Counted from the first letter of the stretch, positions 36,097-45,138 are shown. The stretch is DNA of 64,000 bases from JAWKJY01 sp041393535 (GCA_041393535.1 JAWKJY010000005.1:62001-126000); one strand, 5' to 3'. The notes: generated from the sequence alone by a model not told the origin. Made by a program: numbers and translations.

Positions 36097-37182
36097 TCCG
36101 TGGCGCGAGACCCAGTACGCGTTCTGGATGTCGGGCTCGAGCACGTGCATGTCGACCGAGCCGAAGCCGGCCTCGGCCAGGAGCTCGCGCGCGAGCTGCT
36201 CGCCCCACATCGTCCCGAGCCCCTCGCCGCCCTGGGCGAGCGAGACGGTCATGCAGTGGAGCGTCGACACCGCGTAGAGCAGCGGGCCGAGCGGATGGTC
36301 GGCGTTCTCGTGCACGCGGCTCGACGCGCGGATGTCCTGCATCAGGTACGCGCCGCCCGGGGCGAGCGTCCGGCGGATCCCCGCGAGGAGCGCGCGCGGC
36401 GCGGGCTGGTCGTGGACGGCGTCGAACGTCGTCACCAGGTCGTACGCCTCCGGCTCGGCGTCGACGTCGAAGGTCCGCAGGTCGCGCTGCACGAAGCGGA
36501 CGTTCGCGAGCCCGCGGCGCGCGGCCTCGGCGGTGGCGTGCGCGACCGCGTCGGCCGAGAGGTCGAGGCCGGTGAACGAGCTGCGCGGGAAGCGCTCGGC
36601 CATCGCGAGCAGCGCCCGGCCGCGCCCGCAGCCCAGGTCGAGCACGCGCGCACCCGCGTCGAGCCGCTCCTCGATCCCGTCGACGAGCGGCAGGATGTCC
36701 GTGAACAGCGCACCGAGCACCGTCTGGCCCGACTCCTCGGCCATCACGTCGTGGAAGCGCCCGAAGCGCTCGTACGGGACGCCGCCGCCGTCGTGGAAGC
36801 ACGCGACGACGTCGTCCTCGACCGTCCCGAGCAGCGGCAGGTACTGGGCGACCGCGGCGAGGTTGTTCGGCTCGGCCGCGCGCGTGAGCCAGGCAGCGTG
36901 CTCGGCCGGCAGGCGGTAGCGGTCGGTCGCGGGATCGAGCTCGAGCACCCGGCCGGTCGCCATCCCGGCGAGCCACTCGCGGACGTAGCGCTCGTCGAGC
37001 CCCGTCGCGGTCGCGAGCTCCTCGCTCGTCGCGTCCTCGACCTGGCCGAGCGCGTCGAGCAGGCCGGTGCGGTGCCCGAGCGAGGTGAGCGCGACGACCG
37101 CGGCCTCGTTCATGGCCGTGAGCAGCCGCTCCGCGAAGGCGTCCGAGCGGGCGGTGTCGAGGGTGGCGTGCAGCTGGCACAT
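36097..37182 (-). CDS. Class I SAM-dependent methyltransferase, 3' end uncertain
   Basis: A methyltransferase of about 360 residues. An N-terminal winged-helix/dimerisation region (LTSLGHRTGLLDALGQVEDA; LATATGLDERYVREWLAGM) precedes the Rossmann domain with motif I VLDLGCGRGRALLAMA and motif II-like VTTFDAVHDQPAP. Homology ends at YWVSRHG, about 36097. No stop follows in frame: the open frame runs through a GC hairpin into the CDGSH region (to 35344, 612 codons), which I read as an artefact of a missing base rather than a fusion. ATG 37182. Divergent from a TetR gene that probably regulates it. Substrate unknown. Confidence 0.78.
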
Positions 37183-37202
37183 GGCGTCCTCCCAGGGTTC
37201 CG

Positions 37203-37244
37203 GACCAGTTGGTCGGTTTCGAGCGTTGTAACCGACTGTTCGGT
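37203..37244. promoter_or_regulatory. Two TetR-type operator dyads
   Basis: GACCAGTTGGTC (37203-37214) and ACCGACTGTTCGGT (37231-37244) are short perfect dyads related to the site at 37298-37313. All lie between the divergent methyltransferase and TetR starts, as expected for a repressor controlling both. Confidence 0.5.
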
Positions 37245-37279
37245 CTGGAACAGTGTCGCTAGCACCCGCATCCGCTTTC

Positions 37280-37297
37280 TTGATGCAGCTGCATCAA
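37280..37297. promoter_or_regulatory. 18-bp perfect palindrome
   Basis: TTGATGCAG followed directly by CTGCATCAA, a perfect palindrome without a spacer, abutting the proximal TetR site. Its sequence differs from the TetR dyads, so it may bind a second regulator. Confidence 0.45.
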
Positions 37298-37313
37298 CCG
37301 ACCACTCGGTCGG
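37298..37313. promoter_or_regulatory. Proximal TetR operator
   Basis: CCGACC (37298-37303), ACTC, GGTCGG (37308-37313): a perfect dyad two bases upstream of the -10 box TACGCT (37315-37320) of the TetR gene, so binding should repress its own promoter. Confidence 0.6.
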
Positions 37314-37326
37314 CTACGCTGCCGGG

Positions 37327-37940
37327 GTGCCACGCGACGGCAGCGTCACCCGAGAGCGGATCCTCGAGCGCGCCCAGGAGCTCGTGCTCGACCAGGGCTT
37401 CGCCGCGACGAGCGTCGATGCGGTGATCGCCGGGGCCGGCGTCGCGAAGGGCGCGTTCTTCCACCACTTCCCCTCGAAGGCGGCGCTCGCGCGCTCGCTC
37501 GTCGAGCGCTGGGCCGAGGCCGAGGCCGAGCACTACGACGCGTTCATGGCGCGCGCCGAGCGGCTCGCGACCGACCCGCTGCAGCAGCTGCTCGTCTTCG
37601 TCGGCCTCTGGGAGGAGGCGGCCGAGGGGATGACGATGTCGGAGCAGGGCTGCCTGTTCGCGTCGTTCGTCTACGAGCGCGGGCTGATGGACGCCGAGAC
37701 GCGGGCAGTGGTCGCGGGCGGCATCGCCCGCTGGCGCGAGCTGCTGTCGGCGAAGCTGCGCCAGGTCGCGGAGGCCCATCCGCCGCGGCGCGAGGTCGAC
37801 CTGGAGAGCCTCGCCGACGAGCTCGTCGTCCTCTTCGAGGGCGCGTTCGTCGTCGCGCGCGCGCTGGGCGCGCCGACCACCCCCCCGCGCCAGCACGCCC
37901 CCACTACCGCGCGTACCTCGAGCTCCTCTTCGCCGCCTAG
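37327..37940 (+). pseudogene. TetR family regulator with 3' frameshift
   Basis: About 204 residues if repaired. GTG 37327 has TACGCT 6 nt upstream. The HTH reads ILERAQELVLDQGFAATSVD, then GVAKGAFFHHFPSKAALA. The ligand domain is intact to VLFEGAFVVARALG; then a frame change inside C-rich runs (37880-37915) separates it from the expected C-terminus HYRAYLELLFAA and the stop at 37938-37940. C7 and C5 homopolymers lie in the gap, so an indel error is likely. Three matching dyads upstream point to autoregulation and control of the divergent methyltransferase. Confidence 0.85.
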
Positions 37941-38009
37941 GCGCCCCCGCACCGACGGCGTTCGACGGATGCCCGAGGCCCGGGCCCGCGCTCCGCTCGC
38001 CGCAGGTCG

Positions 38010-38924
38010 CTACGAGACGGGCACCAGGTCGACGAAGGCGTAGACGCGGAAGCGCAGGTACGTCCCCTGCGTCTCGAAGACGGCGTAGGCGTCGTGGCCG
38101 TAGGGCATGTCCGTCCCGTACGCCGGCGGGAGGGCGCCGGCCGGGGCGCCGGGGTCGATGCTGACGCTCGCGCAGGCGCGGTCCGTGTCGTCCGTCGAGG
38201 CGCAGCTGTCGTCCCCGGCCTCGCGCGGGCAGTGGCCGGCGCCGATGCCGTCGCACTCGATCCCGAGCACCCGCAGCTCGACGGTGTCGCCCGTGAGCGG
38301 CACGGTGAACGGCGCGCCGAGCCTGCGGCACGACGGTCGCACCGGTCTTCAGCTTCCGGACGGGGTTCGAGAGCAGCCAGCGGCCCTCCGCGTAGTAGTC
38401 GAACGAGATCTCGCCGCGGTTCGCGCCCTTGTCGGCGTCGTTCAGGACGACCACCTTCCAGAAGGTGACCTGCGCTGTCAGCTCGGCCTGCGCGGCCGGC
38501 GGCAGGGGCGGAGGGTCGTCCGTGCGGAAGGTGCCCACGCGCGTGGCCTTCTTCCCGTTCGCGTCCGTCGCGGTGACGAGCACGTGGTACGTCGTCGCCG
38601 AGCGCAGCCCGTCCAGCCGGAAGCGGTGGCTCCTGGCGCGGATGTACGTCCGGCCGAAGGCGTCCGGGTTGGGGATCCACGGCACGCCGTCGATCGCGCC
38701 GGGCGCCTGGTCGGAGACCGCGACGGTGAAGGTCGCGCGCACGCTCGACTCGACGCGGATCGACGCGTCGGCCATCCCCGGGTCGACGAGCGCGGTCGTG
38801 ATGCACTGCGCCGCGCAGCCCTGGCCGGCGTTCAGCTGGCCCGACCGCCGGGGCCGGCGTTCGCGGCGGCGGCGAGGACGAGGCTCGAGACGAGGGCTGC
38901 GAGTGTCGTGAGCGGGCGGCGCAT
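38010..38924 (-). pseudogene. Secreted fibronectin-type-III-like protein, two frameshifts
   Basis: About 304 residues if repaired. ATG 38924 follows GGAGGAGACCCC. A signal peptide (MRRPLTTLAALVSSLVLAAA, then NAGP) is cut from the rest by a -1 shift near 38833-38845, at a GGGCCAG sequence. The middle is FN3-like (FRLDGLRSATTYHVLVTATD; KATRVGTFRTDD). A +1 shift near 38320-38330 leads to the C-terminal calcium-independent-looking beta domain (ELRVLGIECDGIGAGHCP; YLRFRVYAFVDLVPVS). One lost and one gained base keep the total divisible by three. Likely an extracellular adhesive protein. Confidence 0.7.
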
Positions 38925-39039
38925 GGGGTCTCCTCCGGGCTGGTGTACGGGAGAGATCGCCACGTCGCCGGCTCCTTACGGTCAACTGGCCGCGGTCCGT
39001 CCGATCACTCGGACGTCCGTCGTTCGAGGAGGGAGGGTC

Positions 39040-40221
39040 GTGCTGCCAGGTTCCCTGGTCTCGCGCACGGCGACGCTGCTCGCCCTGGGGCTCGTCGCGT
39101 TGCTCACGCTCGTCGAGTTGGCCTCGGCCGCGAGCGTCCGCGTCGGCGCGCACGCACGGCTGCACCACGCGCGGCCGATCGCGATCTTCACGGCGGGCCG
39201 CGGCGAGGAGAACCGGGTCAGCGCGGACGCCTTCTTCCTCGGTCGCGCGACGATCGTGGTCTTCAAGGAGCAGGGCGCGAGCATCCCGCTGCGCCTGGGC
39301 GCCGGCTGCAGCCGCGTCGATCCGCGCGGCACGCGGGTATCCGGGCGGAACGTCGCGTTCTGCCGCGTGCCCGGCACCAGGCCGCACGGCCTGGTCGCGG
39401 CGATCGACCTCGGCGATCTCGACGACGGGGCCGCGACGTTCACGTCCGACCGCTTCGGCTGGGCGGCCGTCTCGGGCGGGCCGGGCTACGACGTGCTGAC
39501 GAGCGGGCCGGCGAGCGATGCCCTCTGCACGGCGACCTGGGGGCGCGGGACGAACCCGGTCAACGTGATCGCGGCGACCGCGGAGCGGGCGTGCGCCGGC
39601 AGCGAGGGGCAGCGCGACGGGCTGTCGCAGAACGTGGCCGAGGGCAACGGCGGCGCCGACATCCTGCTCGGCGGCCCCGTGAGCGACGGCCTCGACGGCG
39701 GGCCGGGGGTCGACTACGTCTTCGGGAACGGCGACGCGGACGTCGTCCTGGGCGGCCCCGGCGACGACTACCTCTACGGCGGCGAGGGCGACGACTACGT
39801 CGACGACAACCTCGTGCCGCTCCCGGTCGACTCGTACGGCGGCTCCGACTCGATCGACGGCGGGCCGGGGCACGACGTCGGCGGCTACCGCTCGGCGACG
39901 TCGTCGGTCTCGATCGACGGACGGCTCGGCGGCCTGCTCGGCGACAGCGACGACTTCCACGGCGTCGAGGAGCTGTGGGGCGGGCAGGGAAACGACGCGC
40001 TGCACGGGATCGCGGGCGAGGCGGACATCCTGTTCGGCGGCGGGGGTGACGACATCGTCCGGCTCGAGGGCGACGCCAGCCCGGCCTTCCATGACAGCGC
40101 CGACTGCGGCGACGGCAACGACATCGTCGTCCTCGACCGCGAGGTCGCCGGCTCGAACGTCCAGCCGGACGGGCAGAACGCGTGCGAGGACGTCCGCTAC
40201 GACCCGCCCCTGGACGGCTAG
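39040..40221 (+). CDS. Secreted RTX-like calcium-binding repeat protein
   Basis: A 393-residue secreted protein. A signal peptide (LLALGLVALLTLVELASAAS) precedes a beta-rich domain with two cysteine pairs, then glycine/aspartate-rich nonapeptide repeats such as GGPGVDYVFGNGDADVVLGG and GGPGDDYLYGGEGDDYVDD, which form Ca2+-binding parallel beta-rolls in RTX proteins. There is no evident protease or lipase domain and no type I secretion genes nearby, so export is probably by Sec. GTG 39040 follows GAGGAGGGAGGG. It sits beside another surface-protein gene. Confidence 0.85.
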   Translation: MLPGSLVSRTATLLALGLVALLTLVELASAASVRVGAHARLHHARPIAIFTAGRGEENRVSADAFFLGRATIVVFKEQGASIPLRLGAGCSRVDPRGTRVSGRNVAFCRVPGTRPHGLVAAIDLGDLDDGAATFTSDRFGWAAVSGGPGYDVLTSGPASDALCTATWGRGTNPVNVIAATAERACAGSEGQRDGLSQNVAEGNGGADILLGGPVSDGLDGGPGVDYVFGNGDADVVLGGPGDDYLYGGEGDDYVDDNLVPLPVDSYGGSDSIDGGPGHDVGGYRSATSSVSIDGRLGGLLGDSDDFHGVEELWGGQGNDALHGIAGEADILFGGGGDDIVRLEGDASPAFHDSADCGDGNDIVVLDREVAGSNVQPDGQNACEDVRYDPPLDG

Positions 40222-40314
40222 CAGCCCGCTCCCGGGCCGGCGCGCGCGCGTCCTTGGCCGCCACTCCTAGAATCGCGCGGCGGTTGGGGATCGCCAACGA
40301 ACCGGGAGGGCACG

Positions 40315-41082
40315 ATGGGCTCGCTGCTGGAGGGCAAGGTCGCGGTCGTGACGGGCGGGTCGAGCGGCATCGGGCGCGCGACGTCCCTGCTGTTCGCCGA
40401 GGAGGGGGCGGACGTCGTCGTCGCCGACCTGCAGCGCGAGCCGCGAGAGGGCGGCGAGCCGACCGACGACCTCGTCCGCGCCGCCGGTCGCCAGTCGCGC
40501 TACGTGCGCTGCGACGTGACGAGCCAGGCGGACGTCGAGCAGGCGATGGCGGCGGCCGACGAGCTCGGCGGCGTCGACGTCCTGCTCAACAACGCGGGCA
40601 TCTTCTTCGGCGGCGACTTCCTGGAGACGACCGAGGCCGAGTACGACCGGATGATGGACGTGAACGTGAAGTCCGTCTTCTTCGTCGCGCAGGCCGCCGC
40701 GCGGCGGATGGTCGCGAAGGGCGGCGGCTCGATCATCAACCTGTCGAGCATCGCGGGCCTGCAGGGCATGGCGCCGTTCACGACCTACTGCATGGCGAAG
40801 GGCGCGGTCCGCCTGATGACCTACTCGCTGGCGCAGGAGCTCGGCCCGCGGAACGTCCGCGTCAACGCGCTCCACCCGGGCGTGATCGGCACGACGATGA
40901 CGATGAAGGACGTCCCCGTCGTCGGGCACGAGCTCGGCGAGGTGCTCCTGCAGACGATCCCGATGGGCCGCCACGGCAAGCCCGAGGACGTCGCGCGCGC
41001 GGCGCTCTACCTCGCGAGCGACCTGTCCGGGTACGTCAGCGGCGACTCGCTGCGGGTCGACGGCGGGATGATGCGCATCTGA
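40315..41082 (+). CDS. Short-chain dehydrogenase/reductase
   Basis: A 255-residue classical SDR. The cofactor motif is TGGSSGIGRA (residues 14-23), then NNAG, the catalytic Ser in NLSSIAG, and YCMAK (Tyr-x3-Lys). VADLQRE after beta2 suggests NAD(H). It oxidises or reduces a secondary alcohol/ketone in the cytoplasm. ATG 40315 follows GGGAGG. A glyoxalase-family gene starts 24 bp downstream, so both probably act on one catabolic substrate. Confidence 0.92.
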   Translation: MGSLLEGKVAVVTGGSSGIGRATSLLFAEEGADVVVADLQREPREGGEPTDDLVRAAGRQSRYVRCDVTSQADVEQAMAAADELGGVDVLLNNAGIFFGGDFLETTEAEYDRMMDVNVKSVFFVAQAAARRMVAKGGGSIINLSSIAGLQGMAPFTTYCMAKGAVRLMTYSLAQELGPRNVRVNALHPGVIGTTMTMKDVPVVGHELGEVLLQTIPMGRHGKPEDVARAALYLASDLSGYVSGDSLRVDGGMMRI

Positions 41083-41106
41083 CCCACCAGCGAGAGAGGA
41101 GCGGCC

Positions 41107-41598
41107 GTGCCGGAGCCGGCGTTCACCAAGGTCACCCAGGTCGCCGTCGTCGTGAGGAGCATCGACGACGCCGTCCGCACGTACAACGACGTGTACGGCA
41201 TCGGCCCGTGGAGCATCCTCGAGTTCAACCCGGACACGGTCGAGGACATGGTCCGCGACGACCGGCCGCACGAGCACGCCATGCGGCTGGCGACGACGAT
41301 GGTCGGCGACGTGATGTGGGAGCTGATCGAGCCGCTCGACGAGCGGAGCATCTACTGGGAGTTCCTCCAGCAGCACGGCGAGGGGCTGCACCACGTCGGC
41401 GTCGGCGTGCCCGACTACGATGCGGCGCTCGCGGGGCTGCGCGAGAAGGGCCACGTCGTCAGCCAGGGCGGCCGGTTCCGCGGCACCCGCTACGCCTACG
41501 TCGACACCGAGCCGCAGCTCGGCGCGCTGATCGAGCTGATCGACTGGAACCGGGCGGGAGACGCCACCCCGGATCGCACGTACCCGCCGACGGCCTGA
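41107..41598 (+). CDS. VOC (glyoxalase/bleomycin resistance) superfamily protein
   Basis: A 163-residue protein with two beta-alpha-beta-beta-beta modules. KVTQVAVVVRSIDDAVRTY opens the first, and GEGLHHVGVGVPDYDAAL opens the second, with the metal-ligand His. It resembles methylmalonyl-CoA epimerase-like and lactoylglutathione-lyase-like members. GTG 41107 follows GAGAGGAG. Operon partner of the SDR upstream. Confidence 0.85.
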   Translation: MPEPAFTKVTQVAVVVRSIDDAVRTYNDVYGIGPWSILEFNPDTVEDMVRDDRPHEHAMRLATTMVGDVMWELIEPLDERSIYWEFLQQHGEGLHHVGVGVPDYDAALAGLREKGHVVSQGGRFRGTRYAYVDTEPQLGALIELIDWNRAGDATPDRTYPPTA

Positions 41599-41611
41599 GC
41601 CGTCCCGGGAC

Positions 41612-42004
41612 TCAGGAGCCGAGCGCGTAGCCGGCGGCGGTCATGTCCTCGAGGCCGCCGCCGTCGGTCAGGTCGGTGAACCCGGCCGCGCGCATGCGCT
41701 CGACCGCCTGCGCCGAGCGGTTGCCCGAGCGGCAGTAGACGACGTAGGCGCCGTCCTTCGCGAGCTCGGCGATCCGGTCGTCGAAGTCGTCGGCCTGGAC
41801 GTCGATGTTGACCGCCCCGGCGACGTGCCCGGCCGCGAACTCCCCGGGCGTGCGGACGTCGACGATCGTCGCGTCGAGCGCGGGTGGAGCCGGCGGCGCC
41901 ACGGCGCTCTCGGGCTCGGCGGCCGGCGAGGCACCGCCGCCGCAGGCGGCGAGGACGACGGCGAGCGCGACGACCGGGGCGGCGAGCAGCAGTCGACGGA
42001 GCAT
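41612..42004 (-). CDS. Rhodanese-domain lipoprotein
   Basis: A 130-residue exported lipoprotein. The signal MLRRLLLAAPVVALAVVLAA ends at the lipobox LAAC, followed by a short linker and a single rhodanese domain: TIVDVRTPGEFAAGH and the active loop YCRSGNRSAQAV with the catalytic Cys. Rhodaneses transfer sulfane sulfur or handle thiols; this one acts outside the membrane. Convergent with the VOC gene. Confidence 0.92.
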   Translation of the reverse strand: MLRRLLLAAPVVALAVVLAACGGGASPAAEPESAVAPPAPPALDATIVDVRTPGEFAAGHVAGAVNIDVQADDFDDRIAELAKDGAYVVYCRSGNRSAQAVERMRAAGFTDLTDGGGLEDMTAAGYALGS

Positions 42005-42062
42005 GCGCCATCAACGGTAGCGGGGAGGGGCGGGCTCGCGCCCGCCCCTCCCGTCCGTCGGG

Positions 42063-43440
42063 TCAGGCCGCGCGGTCGGTCCGCACCTGGATCAGGCGGC
42101 GGGTCGAGACGCCGGCCAGCAGGGTGTCCTGCGGGTCGCGAGCGCGCACGAAGAACGTCATCGCGCCGCCCCGGATGAGCGGGAAGCGCGCCGTCGGCTG
42201 GATCGTGAAGGTGATCCGGCCGTCGTCGCCCGTGCGCGCCTCCGGGATCGCCGCGACGCGCGAGTAGGGCACGCCGAGCGCGAAGACGAGCGCGTCGCGG
42301 ACGGCGTAGCCGCGGGTGTCGAAGACGCGCAGCCGCAGCGTGAACGGGCTGCGCGAGCGGATCACGTTCGGCTCGAAGTCGACGCCGCGCACGACGAGCC
42401 GCGCGGTCCCGGTCACGCTCGTCACCGGGATCGAGATCGTCCCGTCCGACAGTCGCGTCGCGCCGGGCGGGAGCGCCGGCTCGACGACCGCGGTCGGCGC
42501 GGAGTCCGCGCTGGCCGCGCCGGTCGAGCTGGTGGCGGTCACGGCGACGCGGAGCGTCTTCCCGACGTCCGCGGCCTGGGCCGTGTACGTCTGCTGGGTC
42601 GCGCCCGCGATCTCCGCGCAGGCGCCGCCGTTCGCGTCGCAGCGCTTCCACTGGTAGGTGTACGCGAGCGGGGTCGAGCTCGCCCACGTGCCCGTCGTCG
42701 CCGTCAGCGTCTGGCCCTGCTCGCGGCGCCCGTGATCGCGGGCGCGGCGGAGCTGGTCGGGACTCGCCCGTGACGCCCGCGGTCGCCGTGGAGACGGCCT
42801 GGGCGACGGAGGCCGGCGTGCCCCCGCCTGCTGCGCGGACGAGCGCGCGCAGCCGCGACGCGACGTCGCTCGCCGGGCGTGTACTGCTGGCCGGTGGCGC
42901 CGTCGAGCACGCCGCAGATGTCCCCGGTCGTGTCGCAGCTGAGCCACTGCCACGTGAACGAGCGCGTCGACCCAGCTCCCGGGCTGGCCCGTGAGCGCGC
43001 TCCCCGTCACCGGCGGGTTGGGCCCCGTGATCGTCGGCGCGGCCGTGCTCGGGCGCGCCCGTCGCCGGGTCAACGACGGGGCCGAGCGCGGCGGAGGCCG
43101 CCGCGGCGGACGTCCCGTCGGCGTTCGTGGCGCGCACCGTGACGCGGATGGTCGAGCCGGTGTCCGCGCCGGTCAGCGCGAACGTCGTGCCGGTCGCGCC
43201 GCCGACGTCGCCGCAGGCGCCGCCGCCTGCGTCGCAACGCTGCCACTGGTACGAGAAGGAGAACGGCGACCCCGTCCAGGCGCCCGTGAGCGCGGTCAGG
43301 GTCTTGCCCTCCTCGAAGCTGCCCACCACCGCGGGCGCCGCGGTGCTCGTCGGCGCCGCCGCGGCCGCCGGCCCGGCGATCGCGAGCGTGCCGACCGCGA
43401 CGGCGGCGAGCGCGCCCCTCCTGCGCGTGCGTCGATCCAT
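42063..43440 (-). pseudogene. Secreted Ig-like repeat protein with about five frameshifts
   Basis: ATG 43440 follows GGGGGAGGAGGG, and a signal peptide begins MDRRTRRRGALAAVAVGTLA. Three Ig-like/cell-wall repeat units share the pattern SYQWQRCDA...GGACGDVGGAT, TWQWLSCDTTGDICGVLDG and YQWKRCDANGGACAEIAGAT, each with a Cys pair, then a C-terminal beta domain ending VSTRRLIQVRTDRAA. Frames change near 43048-43056, 42967-42975, 42869-42880, 42757-42763 and 42714-42728. Net correction gives 459 whole codons. The dense indels with no internal decay suggest poor consensus over repeats. Confidence 0.75.
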
Positions 43441-43850
43441 GCTGCCCTCCTCCCCCGGCGGAGACCTGCTGCCCGGCCGCCGGCTCGCGTGAATCCAGGA
43501 TCCTCTCGACCGGTACCCCGATTCCGTGAGCACCAGGTCAGGATCGCGCGTGGATTTGGTCAGGAGCGGGCCCCGGCCGGGCGTGCACGTGTCGAGCGCC
43601 GGCCCGATCGGGCCCCGTGGAGCGATCGGCACACCATCGGCAGCTCGCGTGACACACCCGTGCGGATTCCCGCGATAGCGTCTGCGCCGGAGGCGCGTGG
43701 TTCCCCCACCCTGGGTGGGAGCCCCGGGCGGGTTGCCGAACGGGACGTGTCCAGGGCGGACATGTCCCAACGGCCGGTGGTGCGGCGCGCTGGCGTGCCG
43801 CGGCGGGCGTGCCGCGGCGGTCGCGGCGCCCGCGGCACCCGGGCCGCGAG
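43441..43850 (-). other. 410-bp leader/intergenic region, structured, no gene
   Basis: There is no convincing coding sequence upstream of the Ig-like surface gene. The part at 43684-43768 forms three successive hairpins. Closer to the gene, a perfect GGCCCGATCGGGCC palindrome (around 43602-43615) and a GATCCTGACC segment occur. The length and structure are unusual in a window where most genes have almost no leader. Confidence 0.5.
43684..43768 (-). ncRNA. Structured 5' leader RNA, riboswitch candidate (class not established)
   Basis: Reading the minus strand: stem GGGACATGTCC/GGACACGTCCC (one mismatch, 43768-43742), then CGGCAACCCG, a CCCACC/GGTGGG hairpin, GGGGGAACCACG, a GCGCC/GGCGC hairpin, and CGGGAATCC just beyond. 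The AACCC, GGGGGAACCA and GGGAATCC blocks recall the c-di-AMP (ydaO) riboswitch, but the conserved 3' CCCGACAGCT block is not found. It could simply be a terminator plus leader of the flanking genes. Confidence 0.3.
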
Positions 43851-44216
43851 TCAGGCGAGCGTCGCCGCCGCGAGTCCGATCGTCGCGAGGGCGGCCGCGG
43901 CCATCAGCGGCTGCAGGAACGAGCGGTACCCGATCAACGCCACCTGGGCGGCGATCCAGCCGAGCAGGACGACTCCCGCTCCGGCCGCTGCCCACGCACC
44001 GGCCCGGGGCCAGGCCGCGAGCGCGAGCGCGGCCGCGACCGCCATCGACCCGCCGACGGCGACGAGCAGCACGAGGCTCGGCACCCGGTAGTCGCGAAAC
44101 GGCGTCCCGTCGAGCCAATCGCGCGGCACGACCCTCGCGCCCGCCAGCCCGTACCAGCCGCCGCCGATCGCGTTCCCGCACACCACCAGCTCGATCGCGA
44201 GGAGCGCCCAGCGCAC
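43851..44216 (-). CDS. Small four-helix membrane protein, unknown function
   Basis: A 121-residue protein with four hydrophobic helices (from MRWALLAIELVVCGNAIGGG to the Ala-rich C-terminus). The loop GARVVPRDWLDGTPFRDYRV after helix 1 is extracytoplasmic by the positive-inside rule. I do not recognise the family. GTG 44216 has TAGTCT 6 nt upstream, so it is leaderless. The promoter lies inside a 17-bp inverted repeat. Confidence 0.7.
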   Translation of the reverse strand: MRWALLAIELVVCGNAIGGGWYGLAGARVVPRDWLDGTPFRDYRVPSLVLLVAVGGSMAVAAALALAAWPRAGAWAAAGAGVVLLGWIAAQVALIGYRSFLQPLMAAAALATIGLAAATLA

Positions 44217-44278
44217 GAGCCCAGACTAGGCGGCCCGGGCGCCCGCGCCGGTGCGCCCCGCCCGCCTAGTCTGGGCTC
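44217..44278. repeat. 17-bp perfect inverted repeat containing a -10 box
   Basis: GAGCCCAGACTAGGCGG (44217-44233) and CCGCCTAGTCTGGGCTC (44262-44278), 28-nt loop. The left arm holds the TAGTCT -10 (44228-44223, minus strand) of the small membrane protein. The right arm repeats it facing the other way, over the stop of enoyl-CoA hydratase. It may act as a terminator hairpin and as a regulatory dyad. Confidence 0.7.
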
Positions 44279-45086
44279 AGGCGTGCGAGTCCGCCTGGAA
44301 GCGTGGCGGCCGCTTCTCCATGACCGACGCGATTCCCTCGCGCGCGTCGGGCGCGAGCCAGCCGAGCGCCTCGAGCGCGAGCGAGTGGTCGAACGTCGGC
44401 CCCATCGCGCGCAGCCAGTCGTTCAGCACCTGCTTCGTCCAGCGGATCGCGCTCGGCGAGCCGTCGCGCAGCCGCTCCGCGACGGCGAGCGCCGTGTCGT
44501 AGACCTCCGCGTCGTCGACCGCCTTCGACACGAGCCCGATCCGCTCGGCCTCCTCGCCGGAGATCGGCTCGCACAGCAGCAGGTACCACTTCGCGCGCGC
44601 CATCCCGCACAGGAGCGGCCAGACGATCGCCGCGTGGTCGCCGGCCGCGACGCCGATCCGCGTGTGCCCGTCGATCAGCTTCGCCGTCCGGCTCGCGATC
44701 GAGATGTCGGCGAGCAAGGCGCACGCGAGCCCGGCGCCGACCGCCGGCCCGCGGATCGCCGAGACCACCGGCTTCGAGCAGTTGACGATCCCGTAGACGA
44801 GGTCGCGCGCCTCGCGCCACACGCGCGTCGCGACCTCGACGTCGGTCGTGAACGACTCGGCGAGCGTCAGATCGCCGCCCGCCGAGAACGCCTCGCCCTC
44901 GCCGCGCAGCAACACGACGGAGACGTCCGGGTCGCGGTCGACGACCGACCAGATCCGCCCGATCTCGTCGTGCATCGCCGCGTCCATCGCGTTCAGCTTC
45001 CCGGGCGAGTCGAAGACGACCTCGAGCACCCGCTCGGCCGGCCGCAGCAGGCGGAGACGCTCGAAGCTCGCGTAGCGGTCGCTCAT
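44277..45086 (-). CDS. Enoyl-CoA hydratase/isomerase family protein
   Basis: A 269-residue crotonase-fold protein. The CoA-binding/oxyanion segments are GEGEAFSAGGDLTLA (residues 62-76) and IRGPAVGAGLACALLADISIA. The position of catalytic Glu144 of hydratase is occupied by ...RIGVAAGDHAAIVWP, lacking an obvious Glu pair, so isomerase or other crotonase chemistry is possible. ATG 45086 follows GGGAGGCACCG. It stands alone between the 17-bp inverted repeat and the ECF cluster. Confidence 0.88.
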   Translation of the reverse strand: MSDRYASFERLRLLRPAERVLEVVFDSPGKLNAMDAAMHDEIGRIWSVVDRDPDVSVVLLRGEGEAFSAGGDLTLAESFTTDVEVATRVWREARDLVYGIVNCSKPVVSAIRGPAVGAGLACALLADISIASRTAKLIDGHTRIGVAAGDHAAIVWPLLCGMARAKWYLLLCEPISGEEAERIGLVSKAVDDAEVYDTALAVAERLRDGSPSAIRWTKQVLNDWLRAMGPTFDHSLALEALGWLAPDAREGIASVMEKRPPRFQADSHA

Positions 45087-45138
45087 CGGTGCCTCCCGGG
45101 ACGTGGACGCGACCGGGCCACTCTAGATCGGCGCCGGC

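Noticed and set aside
42967..42995. A further GGCCAG-type frameshift in the Ig-like gene
   Set aside because: At this GGGCCAGCC the frame is continuous; the nearby shift is an extra G in TGGGTCG instead.
43560..43838. 92-codon minus-strand frame in the leader region
   Set aside because: No domain, no start signal, and it covers the hairpin-rich region; better read as non-coding leader.
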